NCBI GenBank assembly: GCA_027946365.1
Contig: JAPEUQ010000002.1
Coordinates: 1,798,001-1,862,000 of the forward strand
Length of the DNA: 64,000 nt
Source of the DNA: Kalmusia sp. IMI 367209
Lineage: Eukaryota > Ascomycota > Dothideomycetes > Pleosporales > Didymosphaeriaceae
Direction: 5' to 3'
The position numbers and the translations under genes are program-made. The notes under the pieces are model-generated. The model saw nothing but the letters and a program-made list of their open reading frames with translations, searched no databases and was not told the origin of the DNA. Positions 10,864-22,964 of the stretch are shown piece by piece (positions within the stretch are counted from its first letter, which is position 1; each line of letters opens with the position of its first letter).

Positions 10864-13803
10864 ATGATGGAGCCCGTTACGATCATCGGCCTTATTGCAA
10901 ACATTATTCAACTCATCGAGGTCGGTCGCGAGGTTACATCTACCGCACGAGACATACGAAAGTCCACAAGCGGTCTCACAGACCAAGCGAAGAGATTTCG
11001 CGACTATGCCCGACTCGTACGCGACGATATCGATCAATCCATGAACGCGAAGAACGCCAATATAGTTGACGAAAAGTTCAAAGCATATGCAAGTAGCCTG
11101 CGTGAACAAGTCGATATTTTCTTGGACGAGTTGAATTCACTGCAAGTGCAGGACAAGAACAGTCTCTGGCAGCCATGGAAAGCTGGGATAAAGGCTTGGT
11201 GGAGAAAAGACGAGTTGAGAAAAACAATGCGATCGATCAATCAGATGGGTGACCAGATCACGATGCACATCGTCAACGTCTTACTTCCCGGCATTGACTC
11301 CAAGCTTGACGACCTTCGCACTCAGAACACACGAATGGGGTCGAATATGACGGGGCAGATGCAAGACCTTCGGCACATAATACACGGCTTGCATGGCCAG
11401 AATGAAGCAAGCTTTACGTTACTGCAAGCTATCAATAACTGGTTCAAATATCAGGAAGAACTTGATGTTCAAAGAGGCTGCCTGCGAGCTTTATACTTCC
11501 GAGAGATCGACAGTCGCATCTCAAATGTGAAGCATGCTCATGCTGATACCTTGGGGTGGATATTCCAGGATGCGAAGCTGGATGAGGAGACCAATGAGCT
11601 CAAGAAAGAAAGCACTTTCATGGAATGGTTGCGGTCAAAAGATCCATCCAAGAATTGTTATTGGGTGTCAGGCAGCCCCGGGTCTGGAAAAAGCACACTC
11701 ATGAAATTTCTCGCATATCATGAAAGAGTGAAGGAGGGGTCAGAATCCTGGGTAAGAGGTCGAGAGCTGCTGGTCGCAAACTACTTCTTTTGGCGTGCGG
11801 GATCACATCGGCAACGCTCTCGTCGTGGGCTTCTCGAAACCCTGCTATTTCAAATCTTGAGCCAGCGGCGCGACTTGATAGACATAGCTTTCCCAAAGCA
11901 CCCGTGGTCAATGATAGGACCTGAATTCGAGTTCCACCAGGATGAACTTCTAGGAGGATTGAAAGAGCTGTTACATTCAGGCGTCAGAAAGAACATGTGT
12001 TTCCTCTTTTTCATAGACGGGCTTGACGAAATCGACGAGAGAGACGAGAACAGCGAAGATGTACCGGACGAACAAGACCTTATCGGACTTCTTCGTGAGA
12101 TCTATAATTCTCATAGTGTAAAGATTTGCGTCTCGAGCCGTCCATGGGCCGCGTTCGAATCGGAGTTCGGAATTGATAGTCACCTTTGCTTCAAGATGCA
12201 GGACTTAAACCAGGCTGATATCAACAAATACGTACACGATACTCTTACAGATAATGAGACCTTTCAAGGGCTAGCGCATAAGGACCAGAGATATTTTAAG
12301 TTAGCTGAAGAATTGACGAATACGGCGAAAGGCGTTTTTCTCTGGGTTCACCTAGCGACGCGAATACTCTTGGAAGGAATCACAAACTCTGAAAGATTTT
12401 GCGATCTTCAGCAAAGACTCCGGCAGCTGCCAAAGCGAATCGAGGACATGTACCAGTACATTCTTGACTCGATACCTTCTAAATACTCAGTCAGTGTAGC
12501 AAGATATTTACTGCTCGCACACGTCAGAGACCGTCAACATCCACTCATTGAATACCTATATTCAGATGAAGATGAATATTCAGTTGCAATGGGAAAACGA
12601 ATAATTCGTTGGGATGATCTGTATGATGATCTTTGCGGGCTATCAGAAAGAATTTCCAAACAGAGTAAAGGTCTCCTAGAGATACCGGGACTTATATCCT
12701 TTCCAGGACGATCCTCGACACTGCATAGCGAAGGGAAGACGCTTTTCAAGCCCGATGGCTGTATTCCCCAGTTTGCGCATCGAACGATCGTGGAATTTTT
12801 CTGTAAGAAACACGTGTATAGACAGATATGCGACAAAGCTGGTCTGAACACACAGCAACCATCGAGGCTGCAGTGGGATTATTTCATTTATCGTGTGTAT
12901 GATGCTATTGCCCACGTAATGTTTTGCCTACTCGATAGCACATCGATCAGCGATTCCAAAGATAACGCAATCCTTCGCTATCGTATAGGCCTCTCACCTT
13001 CGTCGTTCGTAGGTCGAAAATGCAATCCATATAACTTCATCTATAAGACGACGGACCGACTCAGTTATTGGGGTCGTGCGCAACGAATTTTAGACCCGCA
13101 TTATCGAAACTCGGAGGCTATACATTTGGGTATAATACTCCTAGAAAACGAACTTATTTCTCCTCTCGGACCTTGGCAAGCAGCATTAGTTGATGACACA
13201 GGAAATCACGCCCTTGACTATGTAAGAATGGCCATAGATCGTACGTCTAAGCCCTTGGAAACTTATGGCCTAGCATCACTTCTCAGATATGCCATATATC
13301 TAGGCCAACTCAATGTTGTCGAGGCCCTGCTTATTCCAGGTGTCGACCCGAACGTTTTCGACCCTGAGTTTGGGACAACCTACTGGGTCGCCTACCTCCA
13401 ATCCGTCTATAATGCCCGTTGGAGGTACTTGGAAAATGGCGCCAGCAACCTCATTCTCGCTTTCCTTCGTCAAGGTGCAGACACCGTGACAACTTTTGAC
13501 CTCTACTACCATGAAGACGGCAAACCCCCAGAATATGATTACTTCGGACGCGTGTTAACCGAGCGTGAAGACCGTCTAGAGGGCGACAAAGTCACATTCA
13601 ATGTCGCGGATGGCTTACGCCACATTTTCGCCGCATCTGATATAGACATTGAGGAGCACCTGCCGGAGAAGACCGATGACAGGGAGACGCCGAAGGAGTT
13701 TTTCATCAGAAAGGGCATTCCTAATTTCTTGGATCCGGTTGTGTGGAAGCAGGGTGAGGAGGCGGCTAGTGCGGTTTCTCGGTTTTCAGAGTTGGAGGAA
13801 TGA
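10864..13803 (+). CDS. NACHT-type STAND NTPase (NLR-like)
   Basis: Single-exon gene, 979 aa, ATG at 10864. Residues 1-60 (VTIIGLIANIIQLIEVGREV and onward) resemble the helical N-terminal domains of fungal STAND proteins (SesA/HeLo-like class). Residues 60-190 are helical. The NACHT NTPase carries Walker A GSPGSGKST (270-278) and Walker B LFFIDGLDE (381-389), with CVSSRPW downstream as the sensor-like region. The family acts as a nucleotide-dependent switch in cell death, non-self recognition and incompatibility. The C-terminal 350 residues lack obvious WD40 or TPR repeats; a segment around 810-870 (ALLIPGVDPNVFDPEFGT) looks like weak, degenerate ankyrin units. No introns are needed. The split between adaptor, switch and sensor regions is inferred from family layout; the substrate or elicitor is unknown. 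Confidence 0.9.
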   Translation: MMEPVTIIGLIANIIQLIEVGREVTSTARDIRKSTSGLTDQAKRFRDYARLVRDDIDQSMNAKNANIVDEKFKAYASSLREQVDIFLDELNSLQVQDKNSLWQPWKAGIKAWWRKDELRKTMRSINQMGDQITMHIVNVLLPGIDSKLDDLRTQNTRMGSNMTGQMQDLRHIIHGLHGQNEASFTLLQAINNWFKYQEELDVQRGCLRALYFREIDSRISNVKHAHADTLGWIFQDAKLDEETNELKKESTFMEWLRSKDPSKNCYWVSGSPGSGKSTLMKFLAYHERVKEGSESWVRGRELLVANYFFWRAGSHRQRSRRGLLETLLFQILSQRRDLIDIAFPKHPWSMIGPEFEFHQDELLGGLKELLHSGVRKNMCFLFFIDGLDEIDERDENSEDVPDEQDLIGLLREIYNSHSVKICVSSRPWAAFESEFGIDSHLCFKMQDLNQADINKYVHDTLTDNETFQGLAHKDQRYFKLAEELTNTAKGVFLWVHLATRILLEGITNSERFCDLQQRLRQLPKRIEDMYQYILDSIPSKYSVSVARYLLLAHVRDRQHPLIEYLYSDEDEYSVAMGKRIIRWDDLYDDLCGLSERISKQSKGLLEIPGLISFPGRSSTLHSEGKTLFKPDGCIPQFAHRTIVEFFCKKHVYRQICDKAGLNTQQPSRLQWDYFIYRVYDAIAHVMFCLLDSTSISDSKDNAILRYRIGLSPSSFVGRKCNPYNFIYKTTDRLSYWGRAQRILDPHYRNSEAIHLGIILLENELISPLGPWQAALVDDTGNHALDYVRMAIDRTSKPLETYGLASLLRYAIYLGQLNVVEALLIPGVDPNVFDPEFGTTYWVAYLQSVYNARWRYLENGASNLILAFLRQGADTVTTFDLYYHEDGKPPEYDYFGRVLTEREDRLEGDKVTFNVADGLRHIFAASDIDIEEHLPEKTDDRETPKEFFIRKGIPNFLDPVVWKQGEEAASAVSRFSELEE

Positions 13804-14638
13804 GAGTGCGTGAGGATGGGAAAGGTCACGCTGACCGGGATATGGGGCTGTTATGTCTTTCCGTAGTCACGAGATATTCTTCGTAGAGCAAGAGAGATTG
13901 AGCGTTGTTGGTCAAATCCTATGTGAGCTTCTGCGAGATCATCATAAGAGCAGACGAGATGCGCATGACCTAAAAGTGCTTCCCAGGATATGCGCCAAAA
14001 CTATTCACGATAATAGACAGGTACACGCGTAATCCTTGCCACTTGATTGGCGATGACGCTGTGAAACGATTCCCTTCGCCGGTAAGATGTGCTTAATGGC
14101 AACGCAAAAAGAGTGGTTTGAGTTGATTAAGCTGCACCACCTAGTGTATCATTCATAGAATAATCAAGTGAATTGTACGCCGTCATCCCACTACAAAATG
14201 AGAAGGAGGAAGTGGTGTGCGCGTTATGTACACGCCGTTAGTAGAGGACGTGCGGAAAGGAAAAGGCTGAGCTAGTGCTAGCATGCCGTACATGCGACGG
14301 TAGTAGCAATAATGTTTACGTAGAATCAAAGGATATAGGTGGATAGAGGTATAGGGAGAAGGCTCGAGAAGGAGTCAAGCGTGCCACCCTAGTATGGGCA
14401 AGTCGAGGGAGTCACGCAACGAGTCTAGCTCAAAAAGAGAAAGAGCGCTTGGCCTTGTGGGAAGGTGCAGCAGTGCCCCAATACGACGCTCTAGATCGTG
14501 TATTACCGTAGAAAATACCTATCTCTTACGGGTCATCTATTCATCCGCATGGATATATCGCATCTGTACCCTGCAAAACGCCTGCAATGCAATACTATCA
14601 ATAGCTTGCGTATGTCATGTACAAAACAATAACACCAA
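13804..14638. other. Intergenic, convergent 3' ends
   Basis: Lies between the 3' ends of the NACHT gene (+) and the AP-2 mu gene (-). One short plus frame (14394-14642) has no support. Confidence 0.5.
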
Positions 14639-16053
14639 TTAAAATCTGCGATGGTGTTAGCGCCAACGCTTTTCGCTCGCGTCAAGTAACTTACCTTATC
14701 TCATAATTACCCGCCCTAGTCATATATCGCACCCATTTCACGCTGCTGTAATTGCTCTTCTCGAACACCTTCAAATACCGCACTAGTAGCCCCGAGCTTG
14801 TGAACATCAGCAGGGAGAAGCTTAAATTCAGCGGTGGTCTTGACCACGCTTTCTGATTTGTCATGCTCGTCAAACTAGCCTCCGCGCTCAAGACGAATTC
14901 GCTCTGGCCCGTGAACCGCGGGATTTTCCAGACGATATTGTTATGCTCGGGCTCGTACTTCGCTTTGCCCTGTGATGTGCGCTCCGTGATGCGAGCCGTG
15001 TTTAGCGGCGTGGGTATTCGCACGACCACGTTCGTCGCGAATAATTTTGAGCCGTAGTTCGCGCGAATTGCAATGCTGTATTCAACTTTTGTCTTCCCAA
15101 CCTCGTTGACGATGGCGTGCACCTTGAACGGCAGGTTGACATTCTCGGTCGCTCGATACCGCATCAATTCGAATTCGCCGTCGGGCGGAATGAAGGATAT
15201 TATCCTGTCCGCATCGAACTTGCCAAGCTTCACACATTGATGAAACTGGCAGTCTTCAAGCGATACACTCCCCGCTGCCGCTCTTGTCGCCTTTGCACCA
15301 GCTTTATTACCCGACGGCCCTTGTAGATTATCATCGCCCAGTGTCAATCGATCATTGAGCCCGAATTTGCATTCTGGAGTCCCTGAAAGATATGCGCGCA
15401 TTATGATCTGCCCGTTGACATCCGCCCGTAGGACTGTTCCCGTCGCAGACATGAGGAGGTTCACGTCTTCTATAACGTCGACGAAAGCTTCGTTTTTGCG
15501 GTACTTGATATCGTTCCGCCTCCACGAGGTTGCGCCGGTCGCTTGCATGGTGATCTTCGAGGAATCCTCCTGTGCACCAATTAGTAACCTCGCACCAATT
15601 GCATCCTCCAAACGAAGCGCATACCATCGCTCTTTCCGTTTTGACCCCCTCGGTCGTGATATACATCTTTAGTGTATCCGTCTCCGTATTTTGCGGATAC
15701 CCAAAGTCTAAGATCTCATCCAGCAGCTCATATACCAGCACGAAGTTGTTCTTAACAGCTTCCTCATCGAACTTGCCAAAATATGCCTTTCCTAGCCCAA
15801 TGAACCGATATATGAATTCAAAGACCAGTGCCGCGTTCGCATTACTCTTAGTAACTGCGACGAGGTAGATGTTCTCGTGTTTGACATGGCTGAAGGTGGT
15901 GGAGCCGAGGGTGAGAATGGGCGAGCGCACTTGCGCGTTCGAGATTACTTGGATGCGGAAGACGTCGGCGAGGCGTGGGCGGCAGTCGTTGCGGAAGGCG
16001 CGGAAAATGAGATTCTCGCCTTTTTGATTGAAAATAAGGATGCCGGAGAGCAT
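14639..16053 (-). CDS. apm4: AP-2 clathrin adaptor complex, mu subunit
   Basis: The mu chain of AP-2 binds tyrosine-based sorting signals on cargo and phosphoinositides at the plasma membrane during endocytosis. Exons are 15625-16053, 14695-15569 and 14639-14645, giving 436 aa, normal for the family. The longin domain begins MLSGILIFNQKGENLIFRAF; the mu-homology domain follows the linker and ends VKWVRYMTRAGNYEIRF. Intron 15570-15624 (GTATGC...TTACTAAT...CACAG) joins GVKTERAM to EDSSKITMQATG, matching the family. Without the second intron (14646-14694, GTAAGT...GCTAAC...CGCAG) the protein would stop after EIR. Splicing supplies the conserved final Phe from a last exon with only seven coding bases. 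Start and exon structure are secure; the symbol follows the yeast and Aspergillus naming. Confidence 0.95.
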
Positions 16054-17844
16054 TGCGGAGACGAGAGAGGAGCGTAGGGAGGGAGGAATGGCGACTTTGA
16101 CAGTACGTACACAAGTCGTCGTTTCTGGCAGCGTGGGGAAGGTGCGGAAGCTCGGGCCATCGCCAAGACTCTCCCCTTGCTCGATTAGTCTACACCTCCA
16201 TTACTCGGAAGTACTGCTCGAATTACAATACTGGCCTAGGATTTGAGGGGCTCTTTGTTTACATGGTCAGCGGAGCCTGGTTTCTTCCGTTGTTCCTGCG
16301 GCTGCCTAGATAGGTTCGCTCGGAGATTTTCTCCTATATCCCGACCTTCAAGTACGCGCTCATCATTGCATGGACTGTGCCGAAATTCCGTTATTCGGCC
16401 AATATACGTATACATCGCTCCTACCGCGAGACTATAGTCTTGCCGTGGAATCAATGAAGATGTGACCTATGTCACTAGTATGCTTAACGAGAAGTACCCA
16501 CCTACCGTTGCTTTGGGCATCTTTTACGCCGTTGAATCACGCCACGTCAACTTTGCATTGCATCTGGGACACGACTATGACCTGCCGTGATGAGTACCTC
16601 TAGATCAAATGCATCCACAATTCGATACTCATTCGCGAGCTGTCTATGTTACGTAGTTGGGCCACTTCACTAGGCAGTGTCTCCGGTCAATTCGTCGTGG
16701 TAGTATCTGCTAATCCCTCGTCCCGCCCATATGGCACGGAAATGAATCACCCTCATAGGCCTACGGGATCGCAAATTGCTGACTGGGTCGTTCAACTCCC
16801 GCTGCGATGTTCTAGGCAGAGCGTATCCTGGAAAGCAACTCTTAGCCGTAGAGAATTGAAGCCAGAGTTCGACCCTGCCTACGAGCGGTGTCTACGTAAT
16901 TTGCTCCGAACGACTTTCATCAAGATCCGGTGGAGTCAGGACATGCAAGTTCTTCTCTTGGCAAAATGAACACTTTTCGAATCTGATCTCGGCTTGCCTC
17001 AAAAGCACAAGGTATGTTGCATGGGGCATTGTCCAATGCGACGAACCTCGGCATGGAGATGCTGGATATTCGACATCGGTTTATAGTTTCAGCACAAGAT
17101 CGTAGTAGGTACGTCATGGAAGTAAGTCGTTTCTTCCATATAATATTTGCTAGGCTCTTCACTGACCAAGAATACATTATCTATAGGTAAAGAGTGGTGG
17201 AAAAATCACCGAATGCTCACTGAATGCCTCTGTAAGAATTTGATTGCGGTAACCTGGGAGTACGCCACTAGCTTAGAGCCACAGTTGTTTCTAGGGTAGA
17301 CAGATGACCTTTTGTCCTGAGTATTACCGATACATATGTGGTTACTTGCTCCATCTTTCAAGATCCAAATTCATTGATATGTCGCACTAACATCCTTCAT
17401 ACGAAAGCGAGAATACACCGCTTCGAACTCTTCTTCACGGATTTCTTGACTGCATCTTTGCCATGTTCTCTCAAAGTATTCACGAGCGTTAGGTTTAAGC
17501 ATGCATCAGTCGTAAACAAAAAAGCAAACTGTCCCTTAAACTTTTCGTATTCAGGAGACCCAATTGTAGATATCTTATATACAAATTTCTATCCTATCTA
17601 TGCAACGCGAGTAATGGCAAATGCTTCCGACAAACGAGTGTAACAGTGGGTATGATGATGCAATGACAATGTACAAGGAAATAGTAAAAGAAATGGATGC
17701 ATCAGTGCATCTTCATCGCTGCGGCCGATATTGGGATCTGCGTTAATCCTCGCAAACCTATACTTCAACAACCGGTCCTCAATGCTTGATTGAACATCCA
17801 TGATACCCATCAAGAGGCGTTATCGATACGGCCTAACGCTTTTA
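16054..17844. other. Intergenic, nothing recognised
   Basis: About 1.8 kb holding the AP-2 mu promoter side and the 3' flank of the Pro-rich gene. Short frames such as 16646-16969 have no recognisable content. Confidence 0.5.
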
Positions 17845-19183
17845 TCAAGCACGAACGCTAGTGACGAAGCCCGAAGGAGCAGGGCCGGAAGGAATCGGCC
17901 CAGTAGGGATAGGTCCTGTCGGCGCGGGACCACTGGGGGCACCAGAAGGGGGAGCACCAGAAGGAGGAGGACCGGAACTATTCCCATTAGTACAAACTCA
18001 ACTTTCATCAAGGATAGGGATACTCACGGCCGGGCACCTGAAGGCTTAGGAGGCGGCGATCCGCTGGACTGAGCCGGCGCAGAGGCATCCTGACGACGCT
18101 CATTACCAGCTACGCCCGATGGAGCGGGAGCATCAGAGGGTGGTGGGCCAGTGGGCTTAATGGTGCCTGAAGGAGGAGGGCCGGTACTATGGATCCCGAA
18201 TTAGTTATCTACCTTCACATATCAGAGAAAGAAGATACTTACGGGCGAGATCCAGAAGGCCTGGGGGGAAGCGATCCTGAGGGCTGGGGCGGCGCACGAG
18301 AAACATCTTGAGCAAAAGCATTGTTCTGCGCGGCTCCTGAAGCAGCAGGGAGTGCACCCGAAGGAGGAGGGCCGGTAGGTCTGTCAGTGCCTGTAGGGCG
18401 GGGACTATACGGTCATCAGCATTCAGTGACGGCTGTGCAAGGCGAAGGGAGTGCTCACGGAGGAGTTCCAGACGGAGGCGGTCCGGTAGGACGACCACTT
18501 CCACTTGGCAGTGGAGGAAGAGCAGACGAGTTCTGACGACGCATGCGACGGTTCGCGGCGCCCGATGGAGCTGGAGGAGTACCTGATGGCGGGGGCCCAG
18601 TGGGTCTACCAGTACCGGACGGAGGAAGCCCTGAAGTGGGGGTACCCAATGGCGGAGTGCCGCTTGGAGGCGGGGGTAGAGCACTTCCACTTGCTTCAAA
18701 AGCTGCTGCGTCCACTCCAGACGGTGACGGCGCACCTGATGGTGGAGGACCGGTAGGCCGGCCTGAGCCTGATGGAGGAGGGGGAGGAGTACCCGAAGGC
18801 GGAGGGCCGGTCGGACGACCTGTGCCGCTAGGAGGTGGTGGAAGTGCAGAAGATGCCTGACGACGAGCCAAGCCAGATCGCACTCCTGATGGAGGAGGGC
18901 CGGATGGCGGTGTTCCAGAGGGCGGAGGTCCAGATGGACGAGCTGTGCCACTCGGAGGTGGAGGTGGAACGCTTCCGCTTGCGTCGAAAGCGGCGGCTGC
19001 TACACCTGAGGGAACGCCGCTGGGAGGAGGTCCGGAAGGACGAGCAGTTCCGCTTGGAGGCGGAGGCAGGCCGCTGGGTGCACCGCTGGGTGGAGGGCCA
19101 CTTGGGGCAGGACCTCCAAGAGATTGAGCAGAGGCGACGCTAGCGACAGCCAAAGCGCAGGCGAGGCGGTTGAAGTTGACCAT
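17845..19183 (-). CDS. Secreted Pro/Gly/Ser-rich repeat protein with dibasic (Kex2-like) sites
   Basis: Four exons: 18459-19183, 18243-18404, 18028-18186 and 17845-17977, giving 392 aa. Introns are 50-56 nt with donors GTGAGC, GTAAGT and GTGAGT. I start at ATG 19181-19183 because it opens a signal peptide (MVNFNRLACALAVASVASA). The mature part is almost all tandem motifs of the type GRPTGPPPSGTP, broken by Ala-rich blocks. Dibasic sites recur before similar sequences: LARR-QASSALPP, MRR-QNSSALPP and ERR-QDASAPAQ. All three introns sit in phase 2 at the same point of the repeat (CC|T in Pro), so exon and intron units seem to have been duplicated together. The role is unknown: wall-associated, adhesive, or a Kex2-processed repeat precursor. 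Strong base bias leaves many spurious frames open on the other strand. The gene call is firm; the function is not. Confidence 0.85.
18028..19120 (-). repeat. Tandem coding repeat, Pro-Ser-Gly motif
   Basis: Imperfect DNA repeats encoding PTGPPPSGTP-like units run through the first three exons of the secreted protein. Unit length varies, and some units carry Ala/Phe blocks or Arg-Arg sites between them. Such arrays change copy number easily. Confidence 0.8.
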
Positions 19184-21693
19184 GATGGGAAAATATACGA
19201 ATATGGTTTTGTCTTGCTTTGCAAAGTCGAGGAAAGTCACAAAGAACGAAAAGCCGCGTCTAGCTGCAAAGAAGGCAATGAAGGAAACAAGCAGAGGAAG
19301 TGATGAGATGATGATCGAAGTGAGTGATGTCCTTTGCTTGCGTCTTTTCTTCCATCTTTATACCCATTGTATTCTCCTAGCATAGAGATCTTCTCTGTTA
19401 GGAGAAGAGCACGACGTCCACACTCATTCGTCGCTCATGACGCGGCAAAGCCTCGAAACAACCCACTCCACCTGAGGCTATGACCACACGCCATCGTCCA
19501 TCGCAGGCTTGCGTACAGCGTTTCAAGTCCCTCGCCATTGACATCAGCCTCGTGTTTCATTAGGCAGAGCCTCATCGGCGCCCGCAAAGCAAGTATTGGC
19601 TCTACGGGTGTTTCGTTTTGCAGCATAGGGCCGAGACTCCACCGCTTGCGCGTCGTGATGGAGACAACGCAAGCATGCCGAAACGTGCGGCGGGTCTCGA
19701 CTCGCCAGCTACAATGCGTTACTGAGCAACTAAGGGCAGAATGGCGGTTTCTCGGCGAATGGACTATGTTGATGGGGAGATTGGTGGAGTGCATAAGGGT
19801 TGGGCGTGGCTGGGGACGTAAGTGGCCGCAAACATTCGTGCTCAGGGGAATGGCGTACCTAATTGGGAAGGTCTGTGCGAACACCACGCGTTCATCCGCT
19901 AGTGCATTCACTGGAAGCGCTACAGTTCTATTTTCGATCTCTCTTCAAAGAGAGCGATGGTGATATATCAAAATTGATCTAGAGCTCAGAGAACATTGTC
20001 ACGTGCTGTTGGGGCTGACTTGAAGTTTAATGGAAGATGCATCATGGTCCTTAAGAGCCCAGCTTCTCTCTCGGGTAGTATCTATCGCTTCGAGAATGAT
20101 GGTAAGCACCCCTTCTCTAACAAATTTCGTACGTAATGTCACATACGATAGAACTCTAAACAGCCACTTCTCAAAGCGCGCGGTATGTCAACCCGTCAGT
20201 AGCATTTACTTTGTCGATCACTGGCCCTTAGAGCTATTATGAGTCGCCGGCTTTGACGTCAGAACGTTAATCCTCTGCACCTCAAAACAATTTTCATCTT
20301 TGCACCCTATTTTAGCCTTGCACGGTCGTTCAAGAGTATAGGCTCTAGTAGATCAAATCGCTTCGATTGCACAGAGACCATCGGCTTCTCGAAGAATGAA
20401 ACATTGACACTCTGGGCAAGATATGTGTCATTGCTAGACAATGCATTTCTGCTGGAGCGTACGGCTGATGAGTTCGGATTGGTCCTGACGATGCATGTGC
20501 GGTTATAAGTGGCGCTCGAAAATGGCACGGCAAGAGCGAGTCATTGCTAGTCGAATGCGCTAGTCCGGCGTTCCACAGATGCGCAATACAGTTAGATAAG
20601 CCAATGACTGACTGAGATAATCGCATATCTCCCGTGGACTACGAAGCATCCCGTATCGAGGAAGGAAACAATCCTAATCGGACGCATTTGGAGTTCTATG
20701 TCATGAAATATAAGCTCTAGCGAAGCAGCTTGTGAATCAGAACGCGCCATAGTCGAAGCAGCATTGCGAACATGATTTTCCAATTGCTCAAAACTCCTAG
20801 AAGAAGGTTCATTACATACATACTCATTATTGAATTTGACTTGTTACTAGTCATCGATAAGGTTGCTCTTTCTATAAGCTTAATTCATGCGAGTGCCCGA
20901 TTTTGCTCACTATCTAGCAGGAAATACATCTTGAACTAAAAGCCTAATTTTCAAGAATCTTTTAGGTTTACCCAAGGGCATTTCCCTACGTAGACAATCG
21001 CCTTTCGCACTACTCAAGCGTGATCCCTACCTTATCTACCCTTTGGTGCGTCGACTGCAATAGGTCTATGGATATTTGCAACTGGAGTTCTGCTGTCAAT
21101 TTTTTGATTATGGATTTATGACTAGCCTGTCAGCGGGTTCTACATGTTTTGTACACCCTATGCCTTGCGCCCTGCGCCATAGCGCGACAGACCTTGATTG
21201 TGGACTGCACGTTTCTCGAAACCGGAATTGAAGTATTGAAAACACTCATTACTATAATTGATCTTGCTGATTATTTTAGCTATAATTGACAAAAGACACT
21301 GATGAAAGCTATGAAATTGCTGCTGCTAAATGTAAGTATGAGTGATCTTCTATGCCTATGGTAGCTAGCGGCATTTGAAGGGCTATGAGAGCATTGCGCC
21401 AAGGTAAAATTGGAGCGAAGATTCGTCAGCCCGCGAGTGCTGCGGATCCAATAGCATCAAAACTCTCATAGGCGCTAATGTGCTCTCGAATTATCTGGGG
21501 AAGGTTAGCACTGATTATACATTCCGATACGAGCTTACGCTGGGGTTAAGGAAGTGAGCAAACTTGCCGGATAACAAGGATTAATGCGATGATCCTATTG
21601 AAGGGGCAAGCTTTGCAGTATAGTTTACGCGCGATCGAATAAAAGCACGTACTATTTTTCATTGTAGAGAGAAGTGGCCAAATCCGTCTCAGC
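19184..21693. other. Long intergenic stretch without a supported gene
   Basis: About 2.5 kb. Its left end is the promoter of the Pro-rich gene. At 19435-19963 frames of 141 and 158 codons are open on opposite strands over the same bases, so base composition alone could explain them; neither has a domain. The rest, 20.2-21.6 kb, is AT-rich with many stops. Confidence 0.5.
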
Positions 21694-22964
21694 TCAACTC
21701 GGGATCTCTAGAGTTGAAAACTCCAACCACAGAGGGCCGAGGAATTCCTGCATACAGTCCATCAGGTTATGCTGCCAAATCGATAAGAACCAAGGCATGA
21801 CGGTCTGTCCTTTTCCAATCCTATCAACATTGAATACAGTCAGTATCAAGATTGCCATCGGTCTTCGCTTTTGCAGGGATTTCACATATTCTGGAGGGAA
21901 CATTGTGACCCAATCGCTGTTATCGCCTTCCGTCTCTGCCTGCGCCACGTGTGCATTGATCGCAGCCTGGTATATTCCTTTCTCGTATGTGCTGTCGTTC
22001 GATCTAGCCAGTAAGAGTTCAAGCTTAGCTCTTTTTTTCGCCACAACTGCAGGGTCCTCTTTGTGTCTCTCTTTTTCCCTCACGTCGATCTGGAGGCGCT
22101 TCACCCACTTCTCCCAGCTACGGAACAATAACAAGCTTTTGTAAACTGAAAGAAGTACATTGATGATTTGATCAACATGATCGTCGTGTTTGAGCGTCGA
22201 TATCATTTGTGCCGCTCCGCAAGAATAGAACATTGATAGCAAAGATGTTGAAAACACCGCTTCAAAGTTGTCGGGCGTCATCTCCGTCACCGAGAGGGTA
22301 AATCCAGATATGGAACTGCGATGCAGCATGATGCTTCTGTTGACTTCATGATACCGCTGTTGGCGATCGTGCAGTAGGTAGCCTTTGTGCAGTGCCGAGA
22401 AGGCTAGCACGGCATCGAATAGATAGTCATGTTGCAGTGCTTGTTGCGGGATTTTGATGTACCAATAGGTGGGATTAGTCCCATCCATGACTAAAGTATT
22501 ACAAGTATAGGTCATGAAATGATGGAATAGTTCCCTTTGATGATAATTCATGTTCGTGGGCGCGGGTTGCTGGAAAACGATGGTTACTGGCGGGCCGTAA
22601 TCTCTTTGTCTGGATGTTTGCGCATAAGCCAAATCCTGATTACCTGGGCTTTTTGTTGATCAGGATCGCTATTCAAAGTATTCAGAAACAAAATGACCTA
22701 CCCTCGAATCCAAGGGGCCTGCAAAACACGTTGCCGAGTGGCGACATCCTCGAAATCGCATTTCAAGCGGCGTCGATGACAGTGCCTGCATTGTGGCGCT
22801 TGTTCATCACACTAATACCGATTAGACAGTTTAGGATTAAGAAAAGACTCACGAGGTAGGCTACATACCTTGATCCGGGCTTTTCTGCATTGTCCACACC
22901 CATTGCGAGATTTCTTATGCGACTTTCTTGACCCATGCTTCTCTTTAGGCGCTGTACTAGACAT
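21694..22964 (-). CDS. Zn2Cys6 fungal transcription factor
   Basis: Exons 22869-22964, 22702-22811 and 21694-22648 give 386 aa. The start ATG 22962-22964 precedes a basic stretch and a full binuclear zinc cluster, C-x2-C-x6-C-x6-C-x2-C-x6-C, reading GCGQCRKARIK then CDEQAPQCRHCHRRRLKCDF. Intron 22812-22868 falls inside the cluster, between the Lys and the third Cys. The second intron (22649-22701) uses a GTAGGT donor and an AAAAAG acceptor and is the less certain junction. The C-terminal part (FHHFMTYTCNTLV, YLFDAVLAFSALH) is the helical regulatory domain seen in sterol-uptake-control-type C6 factors. It probably binds DNA as a nuclear activator. It faces the RTA1-like gene across 1.0 kb, which may be a target. 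No zinc ligand is missing. Confidence 0.88.

Noticed and set aside
18100..19150. Long plus-strand frames across the Pro-rich gene (for example 18543-18860, 18835-19143)
   Set aside because: They are the complement of GC-biased Pro/Gly/Ser repeats. The minus strand has a signal peptide, four in-frame exons and matching introns; the plus frames have none.
19435..19963. Overlapping 158- and 141-codon frames on opposite strands
   Set aside because: Neither has a domain, signal peptide or linked exon. Frames open on both strands over the same bases are usually a composition effect.
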